A stretch of DNA of 64,000 bases from Nocardioides sp. (GCF_014360585.1 NZ_JACIXG010000019.1:1-64000), one strand, 5' to 3'. Numbered from the stretch's first letter, positions 33,977 through 43,065 are shown. Notes: a model not told the origin generated them from the sequence alone. Program-made: numbers and translations.

Positions 33977-35131
33977 ATGACGGATTACACCCCCACCGCC
34001 GAGGACAAGTTCACCTTCGGGCTGTGGACCGTGGGCTGGAGCGGACAGGACGTGTTCGGCTCCGCGAGCCGGCCTCACCTCGACGTCGCCCACTCGGTGC
34101 GCAAGCTGGCCGAGCTCGGGGCCTACGGCATCACCTTCCACGACAACGACGTCTTCGCGATCGACGCGAGCGACGCCGAGCGCCAGGCGGAGATCGACAA
34201 GCTCAAGGCCGCGCTGGACGAGACCGGGCTCAAGGTGCCCATGGCCACCACCAACCTCTTCGGTCACCCGGTCTTCCGGGACGGCAGCTTCACCTCCAAC
34301 GACCGCGAGGTGCGCCGCTACGCGATCGCCAAGGTCGCGCGCAACATCGACCTCGCCGCCGAGCTCGGCGCGACGACGTACGTCATGTGGGGTGGCCGTG
34401 AGGGCGCCGAGTCCCACGCCGCCAAGGACATCGCGGCCGCGCTGGACCGCTACCGCGAGGCCGTGAACCTGCTCGGCGACTACGTGGTCGAGCAGGGCTA
34501 CGACATCCGGTTCGCCATCGAGCCGAAGCCCAACGAGCCCCGCGGCGACATCCTGCTCCCGACCATCGGCCACGCGCTCGCCTTCATCAACACCCTCGAC
34601 CGCCCCGAGATGGTCGGCCTCAACCCCGAGGTCGGTCACGAGGAGATGGCCGGGCTCAACTTCGCCGCCGGTGTCGCCCAGGCGCTGTGGCACGGCAAGC
34701 TCTTCCACATCGACCTCAACGGCCAGCACGGCCCGCGCTTCGACCAGGACCTCCGCTTCGGTGCGGGCAACCTGCGCGGTGCGTTCAACCTGGTCGACCT
34801 GCTGGAGTCCAAGGGCTACGACGGCCCGCGCCACTTCGACTTCAAGCCGCCGCGCACCGAGGACGAGGACGGCGTGTGGGCATCGGCCGCCGGCTGCATG
34901 CGCAACTACCTCGTGCTGCGGGAGCGGGCCAAGGCGTTCCGGGCGGACCCGGAGGTCAAGGCTGCGCTCGAGGCCTCGCAGGTCGAGGAGCTGTCCGTGC
35001 CGACCCTGGCCGAGGGCGAGACGCTCGCGGACGTCCGCAAGGCGAACTACGACATCGAGGCGCTCGACCACGGCTATGCGTTCGAGCACCTCGACCAGCT
35101 CGCCATGGACCACCTCCTCGGCGTCCGCTAG
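33977..35131 (+). CDS. xylA: Xylose isomerase
   Basis: 384 aa TIM-barrel enzyme converting D-xylose to D-xylulose, with two divalent metals. Conserved features: FGLWTVGW, the catalytic-His region [18 protein letters not shown] and [14 protein letters not shown] metal-site segments. Length is typical for actinobacterial (short, class I) isomerases. ATG 33977 with GTGAGGA upstream. Ten nt before xylB, whose own promoter overlaps the xylA stop. Confidence 0.97.
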   Translation: MTDYTPTAEDKFTFGLWTVGWSGQDVFGSASRPHLDVAHSVRKLAELGAYGITFHDNDVFAIDASDAERQAEIDKLKAALDETGLKVPMATTNLFGHPVFRDGSFTSNDREVRRYAIAKVARNIDLAAELGATTYVMWGGREGAESHAAKDIAAALDRYREAVNLLGDYVVEQGYDIRFAIEPKPNEPRGDILLPTIGHALAFINTLDRPEMVGLNPEVGHEEMAGLNFAAGVAQALWHGKLFHIDLNGQHGPRFDQDLRFGAGNLRGAFNLVDLLESKGYDGPRHFDFKPPRTEDEDGVWASAAGCMRNYLVLRERAKAFRADPEVKAALEASQVEELSVPTLAEGETLADVRKANYDIEALDHGYAFEHLDQLAMDHLLGVR

Positions 35132-35134
35132 GTT
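35129..35134 (+). promoter_or_regulatory. -10 of a leaderless xylB transcript, overlapping the xylA stop
   Basis: TAGGTT lies 6 nt before the xylB ATG; its first three bases are the xylA stop codon. xylB has no Shine-Dalgarno sequence, so an internal leaderless transcript is likely. Confidence 0.45.
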
Positions 35135-35140
35135 CGGTCG

Positions 35141-36535
35141 ATGCCGCTCGTCGCCGGGGTCGACTCCTCGACCCAATCGTGCAAGGTCGTAGTCCGTGAC
35201 GCGGAGACCGGTGCGCTCGTACGCTCCGGCTCCGCGCCGCATCCCGAAGGCACCGAGGTGGACCCCGCGGCCTGGTGGACGGCGTTGTCGTCCGCGGTCG
35301 AGGCCGCCGGCGGGCTCGCCGACGTCGCCGCGGTCTCCGTCGGTGGACAGCAGCACGGGATGGTGTGCCTGGACGAGGCCGGAGAGGTCGTACGCCCCGC
35401 GCTGCTGTGGAACGACACCCGCTCGGCCGCCGCGGCCGCTGCGCTCAACACCGAGCTCGGCGCCGCGGCCTGGGCCGAGGCGGTCGGCTCGGTCCAGGTG
35501 GCCAGCTTCACCGCCACCAAGCTGCGCTGGCTGGCCGAGCACGAGCCGGAGGCGGCGGCTCGGACCGCGGCGGTGTGCCTGCCCCACGACTGGCTCACCT
35601 GGAAGCTCGCCGACGGCGGCGACCTCGGGTCACTGCGTACGGACCGGAGCGACGCCAGCGGCACCGGCTACTACTCGGCGGTCACCGGCGAATACCGGCG
35701 CGACCTCCTGATGCGAGCACTCGGGCGGGACGACGTCGTACTTCCGGAGGTGCTAGAGCCGTCGGCGTCAGCCGGACGCACGTCGACCGGAGCGCTGCTC
35801 GGGGCAGGCTGCGGCGACAACGCCGGAGCCTCCCTGGGCGTCGGCGCGCGGCCCGGCGACGTGGTCGTCTCGATCGGCACCTCCGGGGTCGCCTGCGCGG
35901 TCTCGGAGACGCCCACTGCAGATGCATCGGGCGCGGTGGCGGGCTTCGCCGACGCCACCGGCCGCTACCTGCCGCTGGTCGCGACCCTCAACGCCGCGCG
36001 GGTCCTCGACGCCACCACCAGGCTGCTCGGGGTGAGCCACGAGCAGCTCTCCAGGCTGGCGCTCGAGGCGCCCTCGGGTGCCGACGGCCTGGTCCTCGTC
36101 CCCTACCTCGAGGGGGAGCGCACCCCCGACCGGCCCTCGGCCCGGGGTGTGATCCACGGTCTGACGCTGACCACCGCCGAGCCCGCCCACCTGGCGCGCG
36201 CGGCCGTCGAGGGCCTGCTCTGCGGGCTCGCCGACGGCATCGACGCGCTGAAGGCGCAAGGTGTCGCGGTAGACCGTGTGCTCCTCGTCGGCGGCGGGGC
36301 CCGCTCCGAGGCCGTACGCCGCCTGGCCCCCGTCGTCCTCGGCCACCCCGTCCTCGTCCCAGAGCCGGGGGAGTACGTCGCCGACGGCGCCGCCCGCCAG
36401 GCCGCCTGGGCCCTCGCCGGCGGTGCCGAGCCGCCGACGTGGGAGCTCGCCGGCACCGAGACCTACGAGGCCGACCCCGACCCCGCAGTCCGCGCCCGCT
36501 ACGCCGAGGTCCGCGATCTGACCGAAGGAACCTAG
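35141..36535 (+). CDS. xylB: Xylulokinase
   Basis: 464 aa FGGY-family kinase phosphorylating D-xylulose for the pentose phosphate pathway. Phosphate loop [13 protein letters not shown] (4-16), substrate region GGQQHGMV and LLWNDTRS, and C-terminal [16 protein letters not shown]. Follows xylA and completes intracellular xylose use. The stop codon borders the 21-bp repeat array. Confidence 0.95.
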   Translation: MPLVAGVDSSTQSCKVVVRDAETGALVRSGSAPHPEGTEVDPAAWWTALSSAVEAAGGLADVAAVSVGGQQHGMVCLDEAGEVVRPALLWNDTRSAAAAAALNTELGAAAWAEAVGSVQVASFTATKLRWLAEHEPEAAARTAAVCLPHDWLTWKLADGGDLGSLRTDRSDASGTGYYSAVTGEYRRDLLMRALGRDDVVLPEVLEPSASAGRTSTGALLGAGCGDNAGASLGVGARPGDVVVSIGTSGVACAVSETPTADASGAVAGFADATGRYLPLVATLNAARVLDATTRLLGVSHEQLSRLALEAPSGADGLVLVPYLEGERTPDRPSARGVIHGLTLTTAEPAHLARAAVEGLLCGLADGIDALKAQGVAVDRVLLVGGGARSEAVRRLAPVVLGHPVLVPEPGEYVADGAARQAAWALAGGAEPPTWELAGTETYEADPDPAVRARYAEVRDLTEGT

Positions 36536-36751
36536 CCGAGACGTCACGTACGTCGGCCGAGACGTCACGTACGTCGGCCGAGACGTCATCCGTTGACCTC
36601 TCAGCCGACGGGAGTGACGCTTCGGCCGACGCGGGTGACGCTTCGGCCGACGCGGGTGACACTTCGGCCGACGTACGTGACGCCTCGGCCGACGCGAGTG
36701 ACGCCTCGGCGGAATCTGAGTGACGTTTCGGCGCGCGGGAGTGACGTCTCG
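36535..36751. repeat. Inverted array of 21-bp tandem repeats upstream of pgsA
   Basis: Two full units plus a partial (36535-36588) run in one orientation, then seven units (36604-36751) run in the opposite one. Right-hand unit is GCCGACG-N3-GTGACG-YY-TCG; left units are its reverse complement (CGAGACGTCAC...CGTCGGC). Units follow without spacers; the sixth right-hand unit is 22 nt and the last two are degenerate. The 21-bp period equals two helical turns. The array fills nearly the whole 242-nt gap between xylB and pgsA, and creates meaningless heptad-repeat frames on both strands. Confidence 0.85.
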
Positions 36752-36777
36752 GCGGGATCCGATAGCGTGGCCGCGCC

Positions 36778-37398
36778 ATGTTGGATCACATCAAAGGCTT
36801 CGTTCAGGGAGTCGTCCTCGCGCCCATCGTCCGGCTGTTCGTGGCGCTGAAGATCAGCCCCGACCTCGTGACGCTCGTCGGCACCATCGGAGTAGCGATC
36901 GGAGCGCTGGCCTTCTACCCGCGCGGCGAGCTGTTCGCCGGAACGGTCTTCATCACCTGCTTCGTCTTCAGCGACCTGATCGACGGGGCGATGGCGCGTG
37001 CCGTCGGCCGCACCTCGAAGTTCGGCGCCTTCTGGGACTCCACCCTCGACCGCTTCGGTGACGGCGCGGTCTTCGGCGGCCTGGCGCTCTACTTCGCCGG
37101 CCCCGGCGACTCCGACCTCTACCTCGCGCTGACCCTGTGGTGCCTGGTGACGGGAGCGGTCACCTCCTACGCCCGCGCCCGCGCCGAGTCCCTGGGATTC
37201 ACGGCCAACGTCGGGATCGCCGAGCGCGCCGACCGGCTCGTCCTGATCCTCGTGATGACCGGCCTCGCCGGCATCTTCTCCCTCGACCTGCTCATCTACA
37301 TCGCGCTGTGGATCCTCGCCGTCGCCTCGACGATCACCGTCATCCAGCGTGTCTGGACGGTTCGCCGCCAGGCCCTCGCCGAGGAGGCGGCATCGTGA
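36778..37398 (+). CDS. pgsA: CDP-alcohol phosphatidyltransferase (PIP synthase type)
   Basis: 206 aa integral membrane enzyme; in actinobacteria this locus encodes phosphatidylinositol-phosphate synthase, making PIP from CDP-diacylglycerol and inositol phosphate. The family signature D-x2-DG-x2-AR-x8-G-x3-D-x3-D is complete (DLIDGAMAR ... FGAFWDSTLD, residues ~63-88). Six hydrophobic segments. ATG 36778 with TAGCGT at 36763-36768, so nearly leaderless. Overlaps the phosphatase gene by 4 nt. The usual next genes (acyltransferase, pimA) are absent. Confidence 0.93.
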   Translation: MLDHIKGFVQGVVLAPIVRLFVALKISPDLVTLVGTIGVAIGALAFYPRGELFAGTVFITCFVFSDLIDGAMARAVGRTSKFGAFWDSTLDRFGDGAVFGGLALYFAGPGDSDLYLALTLWCLVTGAVTSYARARAESLGFTANVGIAERADRLVLILVMTGLAGIFSLDLLIYIALWILAVASTITVIQRVWTVRRQALAEEAAS

Positions 37399-38210
37399 CC
37401 GCGCCGACGGAGGCAGACGTACGCCTGGCCGCGGAGCTCGTCCGCGGCGCCGGCTCCCTCGCGGCCAAGATGCGCACCGCGGGGATCGGCGACTCGGTCG
37501 AGACCAAGACCTCGGTCTCCGACCTGGTCACTGCTGCCGACAAGGCCGCGGAGAAGGCGATCGTCGACCGGCTCGCCGCCGAGCACCCCGGCGACGGCAT
37601 CCTGGGGGAGGAGGGCTCCGCTCGCGACTCGGACACCGGACGGGTGTGGACCATCGACCCGGTGGACGGCACCTACAACTTCGTACGCGGCCTCGACTGG
37701 TGGTGCTCGGCGCTCGCTCTGACCGACGGTGCCCCGGAAGACGTGAACAGCATCGTCCTGGGGGCGGTCTACTCACCGGCCGAGGACGCCGTCTACGTCG
37801 GTGGCCCCGACCTGCCCACCACCCGCAACGGGATCCGTCTCGACGCGATGCCGGACACGCCGCTCTCGCACGCGTGCCTCACCACCTACCTCCACCCGCG
37901 CAAGCTGCGCCACCCGTCCGGCGAGGCGTACGTCCGGGTCGCCGCCCGAGCCGCCTCGATCCGGATCCTCGGCTCCGGATCGATGGACCTCACCGCCATC
38001 GCCCAGGGCAAGCTCCATCTCTTCTGTCAGCACTCCGTCCCCGACTGGGACCGCCTCCCCGGGGCCGCCCTCGTCCTCGGCGTCGGCGGCACCACGGCCC
38101 AGGTCGAGGCCGGGGGAGTGCTCTGGTCCCTCGCCGGCACACCGACAGCGGTTGCCGAGGCCGCCGAAGCCCTCACCAGCGATCAGTCCACTTCGGGAAC
38201 AGTGGCCTGA
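37395..38210 (+). CDS. Inositol monophosphatase-family phosphatase
   Basis: 271 aa Mg-dependent phosphatase. Metal-binding motifs GEEGS (~73-77), WTIDPVDGTYNF (~88-99) and PDWDRLPGA near the C-terminus. Family members act on inositol-1-phosphate or histidinol phosphate. Coupling to pgsA (GTGA overlap at 37395) suggests a link to inositol phosphate metabolism, but HisN-type activity cannot be excluded. Confidence 0.9.
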   Translation: MTAPTEADVRLAAELVRGAGSLAAKMRTAGIGDSVETKTSVSDLVTAADKAAEKAIVDRLAAEHPGDGILGEEGSARDSDTGRVWTIDPVDGTYNFVRGLDWWCSALALTDGAPEDVNSIVLGAVYSPAEDAVYVGGPDLPTTRNGIRLDAMPDTPLSHACLTTYLHPRKLRHPSGEAYVRVAARAASIRILGSGSMDLTAIAQGKLHLFCQHSVPDWDRLPGAALVLGVGGTTAQVEAGGVLWSLAGTPTAVAEAAEALTSDQSTSGTVA

Positions 38211-38249
38211 CCAGGGCTTTCCGAGGGTGGCTTACGTCGGTTCCCGACC

Positions 38250-38255
38250 TACGAT
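38250..38255 (+). promoter_or_regulatory. -10 of a leaderless pdxS transcript
   Basis: TACGAT ends 6 nt before the pdxS ATG and no ribosome site is present, indicating a leaderless start. Confidence 0.55.
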
Positions 38256-38261
38256 CGCCAC

Positions 38262-39158
38262 ATGGCAACAAGCATGAACGAGACGGGAACCTCGCGGGTC
38301 AAGCGCGGGATGGCGGAGATGCTCAAGGGCGGCGTGATCATGGACGTGGTCACCCCCGAGCAGGCGAAGATCGCCGAGGACGCCGGGGCAGTGGCGGTGA
38401 TGGCGCTCGAGCGCGTCCCCGCCGACATCCGCGCCCAGGGCGGCGTCAGCCGGATGTCCGACCCCGACATGATCGACGGCATCATCGAGGCCGTCTCCAT
38501 CCCGGTCATGGCAAAGGCCCGCATCGGCCACTTCTCCGAGGCCCAGGTGCTCCAGTCCCTGGGCGTCGACTACATCGACGAGTCCGAGGTGCTGACCCCG
38601 GCCGACTACGAGAACCACATCGACAAGTGGGCCTTCACGGTGCCGTTCGTGTGTGGCGCGACCAACCTCGGCGAGGCCCTGCGCCGCATCACCGAGGGCG
38701 CGGCGATGATCCGCTCCAAGGGCGAAGCCGGCACCGGTGACGTGTCCAACGCGGTCACCCACATGCGTACGATCCTGCGCGAGATCCGCCGTCTCGGCGC
38801 CCTCGCCGAGGACGAGCTCTACGTGGCGGCCAAGGAGCTCCAGGCGCCCTACGAGCTCGTCAAGGAGGTGGCCGCGAACGGCAAGCTCCCGGTCGTCCTG
38901 TTCACCGCCGGCGGCATCGCGACCCCGGCCGACGCCGCGATGATGATGCAGCTCGGCGCCGAGGGCGTCTTCGTCGGCTCCGGCATCTTCAAGTCCGGCA
39001 ACCCGGCCCAGCGTGCCGAGGCGATCGTCAAGGCGACCACCTTCTACGACGACCCCGACGTCGTCGCCAAGGTCTCCCGCGGTCTGGGCGAGGCGATGGT
39101 CGGCATCAACGTCGACGAGCCGGCCAGGTCGATCCAGTTCGCGGAGCGCGGCTGGTAG
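38262..39158 (+). CDS. pdxS: Pyridoxal 5'-phosphate synthase, PdxS subunit
   Basis: 298 aa TIM-barrel enzyme that builds PLP from ribose-5-phosphate, glyceraldehyde-3-phosphate and ammonia supplied by PdxT. Catalytic Lys85 in [10 protein letters not shown] and the second Lys in [16 protein letters not shown] are present. ATG 38262. PdxS and PdxT form a 24-mer, yet here the two genes are separated by 2.4 kb carrying unrelated genes and each has its own leaderless-type promoter. Confidence 0.97.
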   Translation: MATSMNETGTSRVKRGMAEMLKGGVIMDVVTPEQAKIAEDAGAVAVMALERVPADIRAQGGVSRMSDPDMIDGIIEAVSIPVMAKARIGHFSEAQVLQSLGVDYIDESEVLTPADYENHIDKWAFTVPFVCGATNLGEALRRITEGAAMIRSKGEAGTGDVSNAVTHMRTILREIRRLGALAEDELYVAAKELQAPYELVKEVAANGKLPVVLFTAGGIATPADAAMMMQLGAEGVFVGSGIFKSGNPAQRAEAIVKATTFYDDPDVVAKVSRGLGEAMVGINVDEPARSIQFAERGW

Positions 39159-39179
39159 CGCCAGCGCGGCGTAGACGGC

Positions 39180-39211
39180 TCGGGCGGATAGGCGCCGGGC
39201 TGCTCGCCCGA
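39180..39211 (+). terminator. Hairpin after pdxS
   Basis: TCGGGCG (39180-39186) pairs with CGCCCGA (39205-39211); an alternative inner stem CGGGC/GCCCG is also possible. No T-run. The remaining ~130 nt to the M23 gene show nothing further. Confidence 0.4.
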
Positions 39212-39342
39212 TGGGATCACGTTCTGCTGGGCGGGGCCGGAGCGGTGCTCGGTTAAGGGTTCGGCTTCAAGTTGTCGTGACGGAGGGCGGGGGTCTGCAA
39301 CACTCGCGGGCACTCATCCAGCTCGAGCAGAAGGGTCCCCCC

Positions 39343-40407
39343 ATGCCCTCCAAACTGTCCGTAAGAATTTCTGCCGCTGCTTTCTCGGCCGCCACCGTCC
39401 TTGCCCTGGCACCGGCTGCCACGGCGGTGTCGGCCGATGCCGTCGCCACCCCAGGTCCTGCCGTGGACGTGGTGACGCAGAAGGTGCCCGCCACCGTCGC
39501 CGGCACGCTCGGCGCTTCCCGTCAGGCGCTGGTGGACGCGGTGTCCGCCGACGCGCTGAGCCGGTCGGCGGCCGTCCGGGGTCTTGCCCGCACCGACGCC
39601 CTCGGCAAGCTGGCCGCCGAGGGCCGCAAGGTGGTCGTCGACGTCCGGTCGGCCGCTCCCGGCTGGGCGCGCGGCGTCGCTTATGTCGAGGCGCCCGCCA
39701 AGGGCCACACGCATCCGGAAGGGTGGCTGTACATCGCTCGCTATGTCGACGGCCAGTGGGTCACCGGAGTCGAGGGTGACGGCGAGTTCGCCGCGTACAT
39801 CGACTCGTCCCCACTGGTCGGCGCGGCCGAGCGGCGGACCATGTCGGCGTACGCGAAGCACAAGACCGAGAGCACCATGGGCACCACGGCGAACACCGCC
39901 GGGTTGCTGCTGCCCTGGATGCCGGACTACTACATGACCGTCACCGGTGGGCCGCACGCCAGTGATGGGGTGAACGGCTACTGGAGCAGCCTGGACTTCG
40001 CCGGCGGCAACGCCAGCGGGCGGGTCCGATCCTCGCGCGAAGGTACGGCCACCTCGATGTGTGGTGCTGGAGGCGGCTGGACGCGGGTGATCCACCCGAA
40101 CGGTTTCTCGACCGACTACTACCACCTGTGGAACGCGACCTACTACAACGGAACGTCGGTCGGTTCCAGCGCTCTGCTGGGCAACATCGGCACCGACGTC
40201 TGCGCCGGCGGGTCGGCCTCGGGTGCGCACGTGCACTGGAGTCTGCGGACGTACGACGCCAACTACAACGGGGCGTTCACCTGGCTGAACGGCCGCACCA
40301 TCGGCGGCTGGACCTGGTGGAACGGCGGCAGCCAGTACCAGGGCTGTGCGACCCGCGCCGGTGTCACAGCCTGCCCGGGCACGGCCATCTACAACCGCAC
40401 CAGCTGA
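39343..40407 (+). CDS. Secreted M23-family (LasA-like) peptidase
   Basis: 354 aa exported protein: signal peptide (LSVRISAAAFSAATVLALAPAATA), a ~170-residue propeptide-like region, then a domain from ~residue 200 with DGVNGYWSSLDFAGGN and GAHVHWSLR, where the HxH motif is the hallmark of M23 glycyl-glycine/lysostaphin-type peptidases (LasA subgroup). Cys pairs near CGAGGG/DVCAGG and GCATRAGVTACPG suggest disulphides. Likely cleaves peptidoglycan cross-bridges or proteins. ATG 39343. Inserted between pdxS and pdxT. Confidence 0.85.
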   Translation: MPSKLSVRISAAAFSAATVLALAPAATAVSADAVATPGPAVDVVTQKVPATVAGTLGASRQALVDAVSADALSRSAAVRGLARTDALGKLAAEGRKVVVDVRSAAPGWARGVAYVEAPAKGHTHPEGWLYIARYVDGQWVTGVEGDGEFAAYIDSSPLVGAAERRTMSAYAKHKTESTMGTTANTAGLLLPWMPDYYMTVTGGPHASDGVNGYWSSLDFAGGNASGRVRSSREGTATSMCGAGGGWTRVIHPNGFSTDYYHLWNATYYNGTSVGSSALLGNIGTDVCAGGSASGAHVHWSLRTYDANYNGAFTWLNGRTIGGWTWWNGGSQYQGCATRAGVTACPGTAIYNRTS

Positions 40408-40442
40408 TCTCTTTGTATCCACCGCAGTGCCGGATCCCTGCC

Positions 40443-40448
40443 TATAAT
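40443..40448 (+). promoter_or_regulatory. -10 of a leaderless regulator transcript
   Basis: A consensus TATAAT, rare in this GC-rich window, ends 5 nt before the GTG start at 40454. No good -35 and no ribosome site are seen. Confidence 0.6.
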
Positions 40449-40453
40449 CGGTT

Positions 40454-41401
40454 GTGGCCCGATATCTGCTGGAGGCGGGGGATTACGGACTGGTCCGGTT
40501 CGCGGTGTCGCCGCTGACCGAACTCGGGAACTCGTTGCGGGCGTTGCGATCGCCAGCCAGCTATCCGTTGCAGGCGCCCTGGTACGCCGAGGTCTGCCGG
40601 GTGCGCGACCAGCTGCCGCTCGACGTGCTGAGCGGGCTGATCGGGCCGAACTTCGACACCCCGGACCTGTTCAATCCGAGGGCCGGGGTGCCGTTGACCA
40701 TCGAGGCGCAACTCGAGTACCTGCGGGACCAGGATCTGCGGGTGCTTGCCTCGGACATCGAGTTCGCGGTCGGCGGGGTTCCGCGCGGTCTCGCGGTCCG
40801 GGGGCGGTTCGGCGACCAGCTGGCGGACGCGCTGGCGGCGTACTGGCGATCGGCGTTCCAGCCGCACTGGCCGCGGATGCGGGCGATCCTCGACGCCGAT
40901 CTGGCGCGCCGGGCCCGGTCGCTGGCCTCGGTGGGGGTGATCGAGACCCTGAACGGCTGCGGACCGGGAATCAGCGCGGGCCCGACGTCGATCACCGCGC
41001 GCATCCTGGGCAGAGGCGACGATGAGCTCACCCTCTACACCCGAGGCCGGCCGTTGTTCGTCGTACCGTCGCTTTTCACGTTGAGCAGCTCGACACCGCT
41101 CGGGGACTCCGATCCGCTGGTCAGCTATCAGGCGACCGACCAGCGCCTGATGTGGACCGACACGGTCGTCGGCCCGGGGAAGGCAGGCCCGCTCAGCAGG
41201 CACCGCCTGCGCTATCTCCGCGCTCTCGGGGCGGGGCAGTCGACGACAGCGCTCGCCGCGCGGTTCGGGGTATCCCCATCGGCTGCGAACCAGTCGCTGC
41301 GCTCGATGGCGGCGCAGGGCCTGGTCCGCGCGCGACGTGACGGCAAGACCGTGATCTACGAACGCACTCCACTCGGCGACCAGCTCGCCGAACTCGCCTG
41401 A
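40454..41401 (+). CDS. ArsR-type winged-helix regulator with large N-terminal domain
   Basis: 315 aa. The DNA-binding domain is C-terminal: RHRLRYLRALGAGQSTTALAARFGVSPSAANQSLRSMAAQGLVRARRDGKTVIYERTPLG (read over residues ~245-305) is an ArsR-like wHTH. The first ~230 residues form a DUF5937-like helical/sensor region (LVRFAVSPLTELGNSLRAL ... PWYAEVC) without metal-binding Cys clusters. Such proteins are common, uncharacterised actinobacterial regulators. GTG 40454 from a leaderless promoter. Target unknown; the adjacent M23 gene is a candidate. Confidence 0.82.
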   Translation: MARYLLEAGDYGLVRFAVSPLTELGNSLRALRSPASYPLQAPWYAEVCRVRDQLPLDVLSGLIGPNFDTPDLFNPRAGVPLTIEAQLEYLRDQDLRVLASDIEFAVGGVPRGLAVRGRFGDQLADALAAYWRSAFQPHWPRMRAILDADLARRARSLASVGVIETLNGCGPGISAGPTSITARILGRGDDELTLYTRGRPLFVVPSLFTLSSSTPLGDSDPLVSYQATDQRLMWTDTVVGPGKAGPLSRHRLRYLRALGAGQSTTALAARFGVSPSAANQSLRSMAAQGLVRARRDGKTVIYERTPLGDQLAELA

Positions 41402-41446
41402 GCCCGGAGGTGATTGGTCGTCTCGGCTGCGGTTGGTCGTGCTCGA

Positions 41447-41566
41447 GTGCAGCTCCGCACAACGTCGGTTTGGGGCCTGACCCTCTGGGCTGCCCGCGAG
41501 TACGACCCCGAGCTCGGCAGTTACATCAGGGTCGACCCCGCGTCCTTCGACTGCAACACCGCCTGA
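41447..41566 (+). pseudogene. Remnant of an RHS/YD-repeat core domain
   Basis: In-frame translation ending at the TGA (41564-41566) reads LTLWAAREYDPELGSYIRVDPASFD. This resembles the conserved RHS core (ARYYDPxxGRFxSxDP) that precedes the variable toxin tip of polymorphic RHS proteins. Only ~40 codons remain and no start or upstream YD repeats are present, so it is a decayed fragment left by deletion or insertion between the regulator gene and pdxT. Confidence 0.5.
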
Positions 41567-41594
41567 GGATTCCTCCTCGACACGAGCCCGCGCG

Positions 41595-41600
41595 TAACGT
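41595..41600 (+). promoter_or_regulatory. -10 of a leaderless pdxT transcript
   Basis: TAACGT ends 6 nt before the pdxT GTG with no ribosome site, giving pdxT a promoter independent of pdxS. Confidence 0.45.
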
Positions 41601-41606
41601 GCGCGC

Positions 41607-42185
41607 GTGACCGCACCGACCATCGGCGTACTCGCCCTTCAAGGCGATGTCCGTGAGCACCTCGCTGCCCTGACGCGCTTGGGTGTCCCGACCCATCCCG
41701 TACGCCGCCCCGCGGAGCTCGACGACTGCGACGGCATCGTCCTCCCCGGTGGGGAGTCGACGACGATGTGGCGGTTGGCTCGTACGTTCGAGCTCCTGGA
41801 CCCGCTGCGGGACCGGGTCAGGGCCGGGATGCCTGCGTTCGGGACCTGCGCCGGAATGGTCCTGCTCGCCGACCGGCTGCTCGACGCGGCCCAGGGCCAG
41901 GAGACCATCGGCGGGCTCGACATCACGGTCCGGCGCAACGCCTTCGGGCGGCAGACCGAATCGTTCGAGACCGATCTGGATCTGCTCGGCCTCGAGGACG
42001 ACGTGCACGCGGTCTTCATCCGCGCTCCCTGGGTCGAGGAGATCGGTTCCGGTGTCGAGGTGCTGGCCAGCGTGGACGGTCACCCCGTCGGCGTACGCCA
42101 GAACCAGCTGATGGCGACCTCGTTCCATCCCGAGGTCAACGCCGACGATCGCCTTCATCGGCTCTTCCTGGAGACGTGCTGCTGA
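41607..42185 (+). CDS. pdxT: Pyridoxal 5'-phosphate synthase glutaminase, PdxT subunit
   Basis: 192 aa class I glutaminase supplying ammonia to PdxS. Catalytic triad: Cys81 in FGTCAGM, His174 and Glu176 in SFHPE; oxyanion motif LPGGEST. GTG 41607 ([15 protein letters not shown]). Followed 107 nt later by yebC. Confidence 0.96.
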   Translation: MTAPTIGVLALQGDVREHLAALTRLGVPTHPVRRPAELDDCDGIVLPGGESTTMWRLARTFELLDPLRDRVRAGMPAFGTCAGMVLLADRLLDAAQGQETIGGLDITVRRNAFGRQTESFETDLDLLGLEDDVHAVFIRAPWVEEIGSGVEVLASVDGHPVGVRQNQLMATSFHPEVNADDRLHRLFLETCC

Positions 42186-42206
42186 CCGTGGCGTACGGCA
42201 CGTAGT

Positions 42207-42212
42207 TAGAAT
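42207..42212 (+). promoter_or_regulatory. -10 upstream of yebC
   Basis: TAGAAT, with CTGACC at 42182-42187 as a loosely spaced -35 (19 nt). A leader of about 75 nt would precede the yebC ATG. Confidence 0.4.
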
Positions 42213-42292
42213 GGGGAACCTGCTGCCCTGTGATGCTTCCGGAGGCGGCTCGACAAGCACAGCGACGACGCGGGGCAAAGGACGGTTTCCAG

Positions 42293-43060
42293 ATGAGCGG
42301 CCACTCCAAGTGGGCAACGACGAAGCACAAGAAGGCGGCGATCGACGCCAAGCGCGGCAAGCTCTTCGCCAAGCTCATCAAGACGATCGAGATCGCGGCC
42401 AAGACCGGCGGCCCCGACCCCTCCGGCAACCCGACCCTCTACGACGCCATCCAGAAGGCCAAGAAGCAGTCGGTCCCCAACGACAACATCGACCGCGCGG
42501 TCAAGCGCGGCGGTGGGCTCGACGGCGGCGGCGTCAGCTACGACACGATCATGTACGAGGTCTACGGCCCCCAGGGCGTCGCGCTCCTCATCGAGTGTCT
42601 CACCGACAACCGCAACCGGGCGGCGATGGAGGTGCGCACCGCGGTGACCCGCAACGGCGGCACCATGGCCGACCCGGGCTCGGTCTCGCGCCTGTTCGAC
42701 CGCAAGGGCGTCGTCGTGGTGGCGAAGGCGCAGGAGAGCAAGTCGGTCTCCGAGGACGACCTCCTCGAGGCCACCCTCGACGCCGGTGCCGAGGACGTCA
42801 ACGACCTCGGTGAAGCCTTCGAGATCGTCTCCGACCCCTCCGACGTGGTCGCGGTCCGCACCGCGCTGCAGGAGGCCGGGATCGACTACGACTCCGCCGA
42901 GGTCCAGTTCGTGGCCTCCATGGACATCCCGGTCGCCGACGCCTCGGCCGCCGAGAAGGTCTTCAAGCTCATCGACGCGGTCGACGACCTCGACGACGTG
43001 CAGAACGTCTTCTCCAACGCCGACATCCCCGACGAGGTCATGGAGACCGTCGACGCCTGA
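42293..43060 (+). CDS. yebC: YebC/PmpR-family protein (TACO1 type)
   Basis: 255 aa, starting [28 protein letters not shown], the hallmark N-terminus; later [23 protein letters not shown]. YebC proteins bind ribosomes or DNA and help translation through difficult sequences. ATG 42293 chosen by the conserved MSGHSKW start; the frame is open to 42230. Lies upstream of ruvC, as in many bacteria; a palindromic element separates them. Confidence 0.96.
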   Translation: MSGHSKWATTKHKKAAIDAKRGKLFAKLIKTIEIAAKTGGPDPSGNPTLYDAIQKAKKQSVPNDNIDRAVKRGGGLDGGGVSYDTIMYEVYGPQGVALLIECLTDNRNRAAMEVRTAVTRNGGTMADPGSVSRLFDRKGVVVVAKAQESKSVSEDDLLEATLDAGAEDVNDLGEAFEIVSDPSDVVAVRTALQEAGIDYDSAEVQFVASMDIPVADASAAEKVFKLIDAVDDLDDVQNVFSNADIPDEVMETVDA

Positions 43061-43065
43061 GCGGC

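Noticed and set aside
36535..36751. CRISPR array
   Set aside because: Units of 21 bp are contiguous without spacers, partly inverted, and no cas genes are present.
36593..36850. Heptad-repeat proteins on both strands (VTLRPTR / RVGRSVT)
   Set aside because: They arise automatically from a 21-bp DNA repeat that lacks stops in several frames; no ribosome site supports them.
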